Of a stretch of DNA of 64,000 bases, positions 62,229 through 64,000 are shown piece after piece. The stretch's first letter is position 1, and each line of letters opens with the position of its first letter. Source of the stretch: Mobilitalea sibirica (lineage in GTDB: Bacteria > Bacillota > Clostridia > Lachnospirales > Lachnospiraceae); assembly GCF_015999265.1 (NCBI RefSeq), contig NZ_JAEAGR010000017.1:1-64000 (forward strand). Direction: 5' to 3'. The notes below the pieces were generated by a model. The model saw only the letters and a list, made by a program, of their open reading frames with translations. It did no database searches and was not told the DNA's origin. The position numbers and the translations under genes are program-made.

Positions 62229-63224
62229 TTAATTACCGACAGCCTTTTGTAAACGGATGTCTTCCCCGATAATTCGACGAATGGAGTAATTACTGATAAT
62301 TCTTGAATATACCCGTTCGCCATAATAAGCGTTCATATTATCGTGTGATAAATTTGTTGAAATAATCGTAGACTTTTGCTTTAGGAGACGTTCGTTGATT
62401 ATAAGATACAATTGAGATGCTGTAAAGGAATTATTCATCTCGGTCCCTAAATCATCGATAATTAACAGGTCGCAGTCTAAAATATATTCAAACTGATTGG
62501 AAGCTATATAAGAGGTTTCCTCATCTTTACCAAACTTATTCTTCTCTAGAATATCAAATAATCGGAAGGCTGTAAGATAAATTACGGTAAACCCACGGTC
62601 TAAAAGATCTTTTGCAATACAATTAGCAAGAAAAGTTTTGCCGACACCGGTATTACCGAGGAATAAAAGGTTTTCAGGTTTCTTACCAAAATGTCTGATA
62701 AAAGATTTGCACCCGGCTACGATCTTTTGCATATTGGATAAAGGGGATAATCCGGTAGCTTCATCAATAAAATCATCGGAATAATATTTAAATGAGAAGG
62801 TATTAAAATTCTCATATTCCAAAACAGATTTAATATTAGACCCCGCATAGATTAAATCTGCAATTGCCTGTTTAAAGCAGCTGCATTTTTCATTACCGAT
62901 AAAACCGGTATCTTTACATTTACTGCATTGATACTTTAATTCTAGATAGTCAGAGGGGTAGCCGTTAGAGATTAAAAGTTCCATTTGGCGGGCTTTGATA
63001 TCGAAGGTTTTCGCCTTCAGTTCCATCAGACTTGCCGTATCTCCTCTAAGGGCCAATCGGCCACTTTCGGCGGATAGGGTTATCATCTCATACGCCAATT
63101 GTTTTAGTTCCGGAATCGCTTCATATACTTGTTTTAGACGGCGATCCAGATCATGCTTGTTCTGAAATTGTCGATTGTCATATTCTCGTAAAATCTGATT
63201 GTATTTATCATTTTTTAGAGCCAT
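62229..63224 (-). CDS. dnaC: DnaC-like helicase loader ATPase
   Basis: A 331-residue AAA+ protein. A helical N-terminus and a four-Cys zinc-like motif (YQCSKCKDTGFIGNEKCSCF) precede the ATPase domain, with Walker A LFLGNTGVGKTFLANCIA and Walker B CDLLIIDDLGTE. STNLSHDNM and RIISNYS are sensor regions. It loads replicative helicase in the DnaC/DnaI manner. GGAG precedes ATG 63224. It follows dnaD-like by 39 bases. Confidence 0.93.
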   Translation of the reverse strand: MALKNDKYNQILREYDNRQFQNKHDLDRRLKQVYEAIPELKQLAYEMITLSAESGRLALRGDTASLMELKAKTFDIKARQMELLISNGYPSDYLELKYQCSKCKDTGFIGNEKCSCFKQAIADLIYAGSNIKSVLEYENFNTFSFKYYSDDFIDEATGLSPLSNMQKIVAGCKSFIRHFGKKPENLLFLGNTGVGKTFLANCIAKDLLDRGFTVIYLTAFRLFDILEKNKFGKDEETSYIASNQFEYILDCDLLIIDDLGTEMNNSFTASQLYLIINERLLKQKSTIISTNLSHDNMNAYYGERVYSRIISNYSIRRIIGEDIRLQKAVGN

Positions 63225-63263
63225 ATTATAATCTCCATTCCGCCGTCATTCGACGGCTATTTC

Positions 63264-64000
63264 TTATAGACCTTTATTCAGAAGCTTTCTTTCCAATTCT
63301 GCATAATCTTTTGCTGTATAGGTTCTTTGCGGATACTGATTGAACTTATTGGAGGAAGGTTTCGTAATCGGTGTGACTTTACCCGGTTCGGGTATTTTAT
63401 TACTTTTACTAAACTCCTCATCTAATTTAAGGATATCCTCCATATTCTTAGCACCTTTTTTAAACCAAGTCTCCAGGATCTTATCCGCATATTTAAAGTC
63501 AGGTTTTCCGGTTCTTAAAATGGTTCGATTACAGGCTTCCGTAAGAATTTCATCAGAAAAGCCAAATACCTCTACCCATTTTGTAATATATTGCCGTTCA
63601 ATCTGTCCGGGCGACCTATTTAAGCCAAAGGCTTTATTAACCGCATGATAATGGTCATTATAGGTGGCAGTCGCTTCCCTTGCTTTTTCCTCTGAGTCAA
63701 TGCCTTCTTCAGCCCAAGTAAGTGCAACTGCCTCAATGTAAGAAATATTCTTTTTGTTCTTTGAGACACAATACTCAAATAGATACATAATAAGCTCTGC
63801 AGAGAATTTAAGTTCTTCATACAGGTATAAAATCAACTGCATGTCCATAGGCTTTAATGGACGGTCCAGATAGATTTCAATGATATGCATCGCCCATTTT
63901 ATTTCATCATTTTCATTCAGCTGTGCGATTTTTTCTGTGGAATAAGTTTGCCTAGGATTGGGTTTCTTTGGCATATGTAGTGTGACTGCAATTTCTTCCT
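63264..64000 (-). CDS. DnaD domain protein, 5' end beyond the window
   Basis: At least 245 codons of a primosomal DnaD-like protein. Two DnaD C-terminal (DnaB_2) repeats are visible, each with the Y-x-I-L-x-W signature: SYIEAVALTWAEEGI and KYADKILETWFKKGA. Although an ATG at 63974 exists, the frame stays open to the window edge with protein-like codons (EEIAVTLH) and no ribosome site before that ATG. The N-terminal winged-helix domain typical of DnaD is probably outside. Operon with dnaC-like. Confidence 0.85.
   Translation of the reverse strand, partial: EEIAVTLHMPKKPNPRQTYSTEKIAQLNENDEIKWAMHIIEIYLDRPLKPMDMQLILYLYEELKFSAELIMYLFEYCVSKNKKNISYIEAVALTWAEEGIDSEEKAREATATYNDHYHAVNKAFGLNRSPGQIERQYITKWVEVFGFSDEILTEACNRTILRTGKPDFKYADKILETWFKKGAKNMEDILKLDEEFSKSNKIPEPGKVTPITKPSSNKFNQYPQRTYTAKDYAELERKLLNKGL

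Noticed and set aside
1-64000. CRISPR array, tRNA or rRNA genes
   Set aside because: No regularly spaced repeats, no cloverleaf-like sequence and no rRNA segment was seen by eye on either strand.

Overview
This window looks like a chromosomal segment of an anaerobic, spore-forming member of the Clostridia, most likely Lachnospiraceae (Lachnoclostridium/Clostridium phytofermentans-like). The reasons are low GC with strong SD sequences, sporulation genes (a SipL-like protein, SpoIIR), an NADH-linked trimeric [FeFe] hydrogenase, reverse rubrerythrin, a c-di-AMP receptor, and a candidate SigD-type promoter. The family assignment is inference; no rRNA is present.

Layout. 1-5.8 kb: edge of an insertion sequence, veg with a near-consensus promoter, a SipL-like coat protein, a conserved protein with a flagellar-sigma-like promoter lying between two copies of a palindromic mobile repeat, ispE and spoIIR. 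6-13.3 kb: murI, a DUF1934 protein, a CapA-like protein, a small membrane protein, an acyltransferase, a VanY-like carboxypeptidase and pncB. 13.4-17.5 kb: a complete isoleucine T-box, a 400-base spacer with a repeat and a possible leader peptide, then a type-2 ileS. 17.5-25.1 kb: a decayed DUF3795 gene, darA, a foldase-like lipoprotein, a YgiQ-type radical SAM enzyme, a DEAD-box helicase behind a promoter-terminator leader, perR and reverse rubrerythrin.

26.3-37.8 kb is the most distinctive region. A leftward operon encodes the trimeric hydrogenase HydC/HydB/HydA plus a GHKL ATPase and a small [2Fe-2S] protein. A divergent rightward block encodes a PAS/degenerate-GGDEF protein, two DRTGG-like proteins, an RsbW-like kinase, a second hydrogenase-like protein with altered active-site motifs, a PHP phosphoesterase and two small envelope proteins. 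It reads as an H2/redox-sensing system next to the enzyme it may govern. A perfect 9-1-9 palindrome lies on the -35 of the sensory hydrogenase gene.

38-46 kb: asnS, then a leftward run of small stress and housekeeping genes (AlkD-like, dCMP deaminase, QueG-like, two GNATs, PPase-like, HD, DinB, QueT). queT has a structured leader that resembles a preQ1 riboswitch. 46.6-48.9 kb: ahpC-ahpF with the same operator found before perR and rubrerythrin, so three loci form a likely PerR regulon. 49-54.5 kb: small membrane proteins, an orphan holin-like gene, a MarR/flavodoxin pair with an FMN-binding protein downstream, an AraC-GGDEF fusion and an S66 peptidase. 54.7-60.6 kb: an SbcD/SbcC-like (YhaO/YhaN) pair and a class A PBP with an acidic repeat tail. 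60.9-64 kb: prs, dnaC-like and a dnaD-like gene that runs off the right edge.

Long imperfect hairpins recur in many intergenic gaps; some are clear members of one mobile repeat family. I saw no rRNA, tRNA, CRISPR array or prophage.
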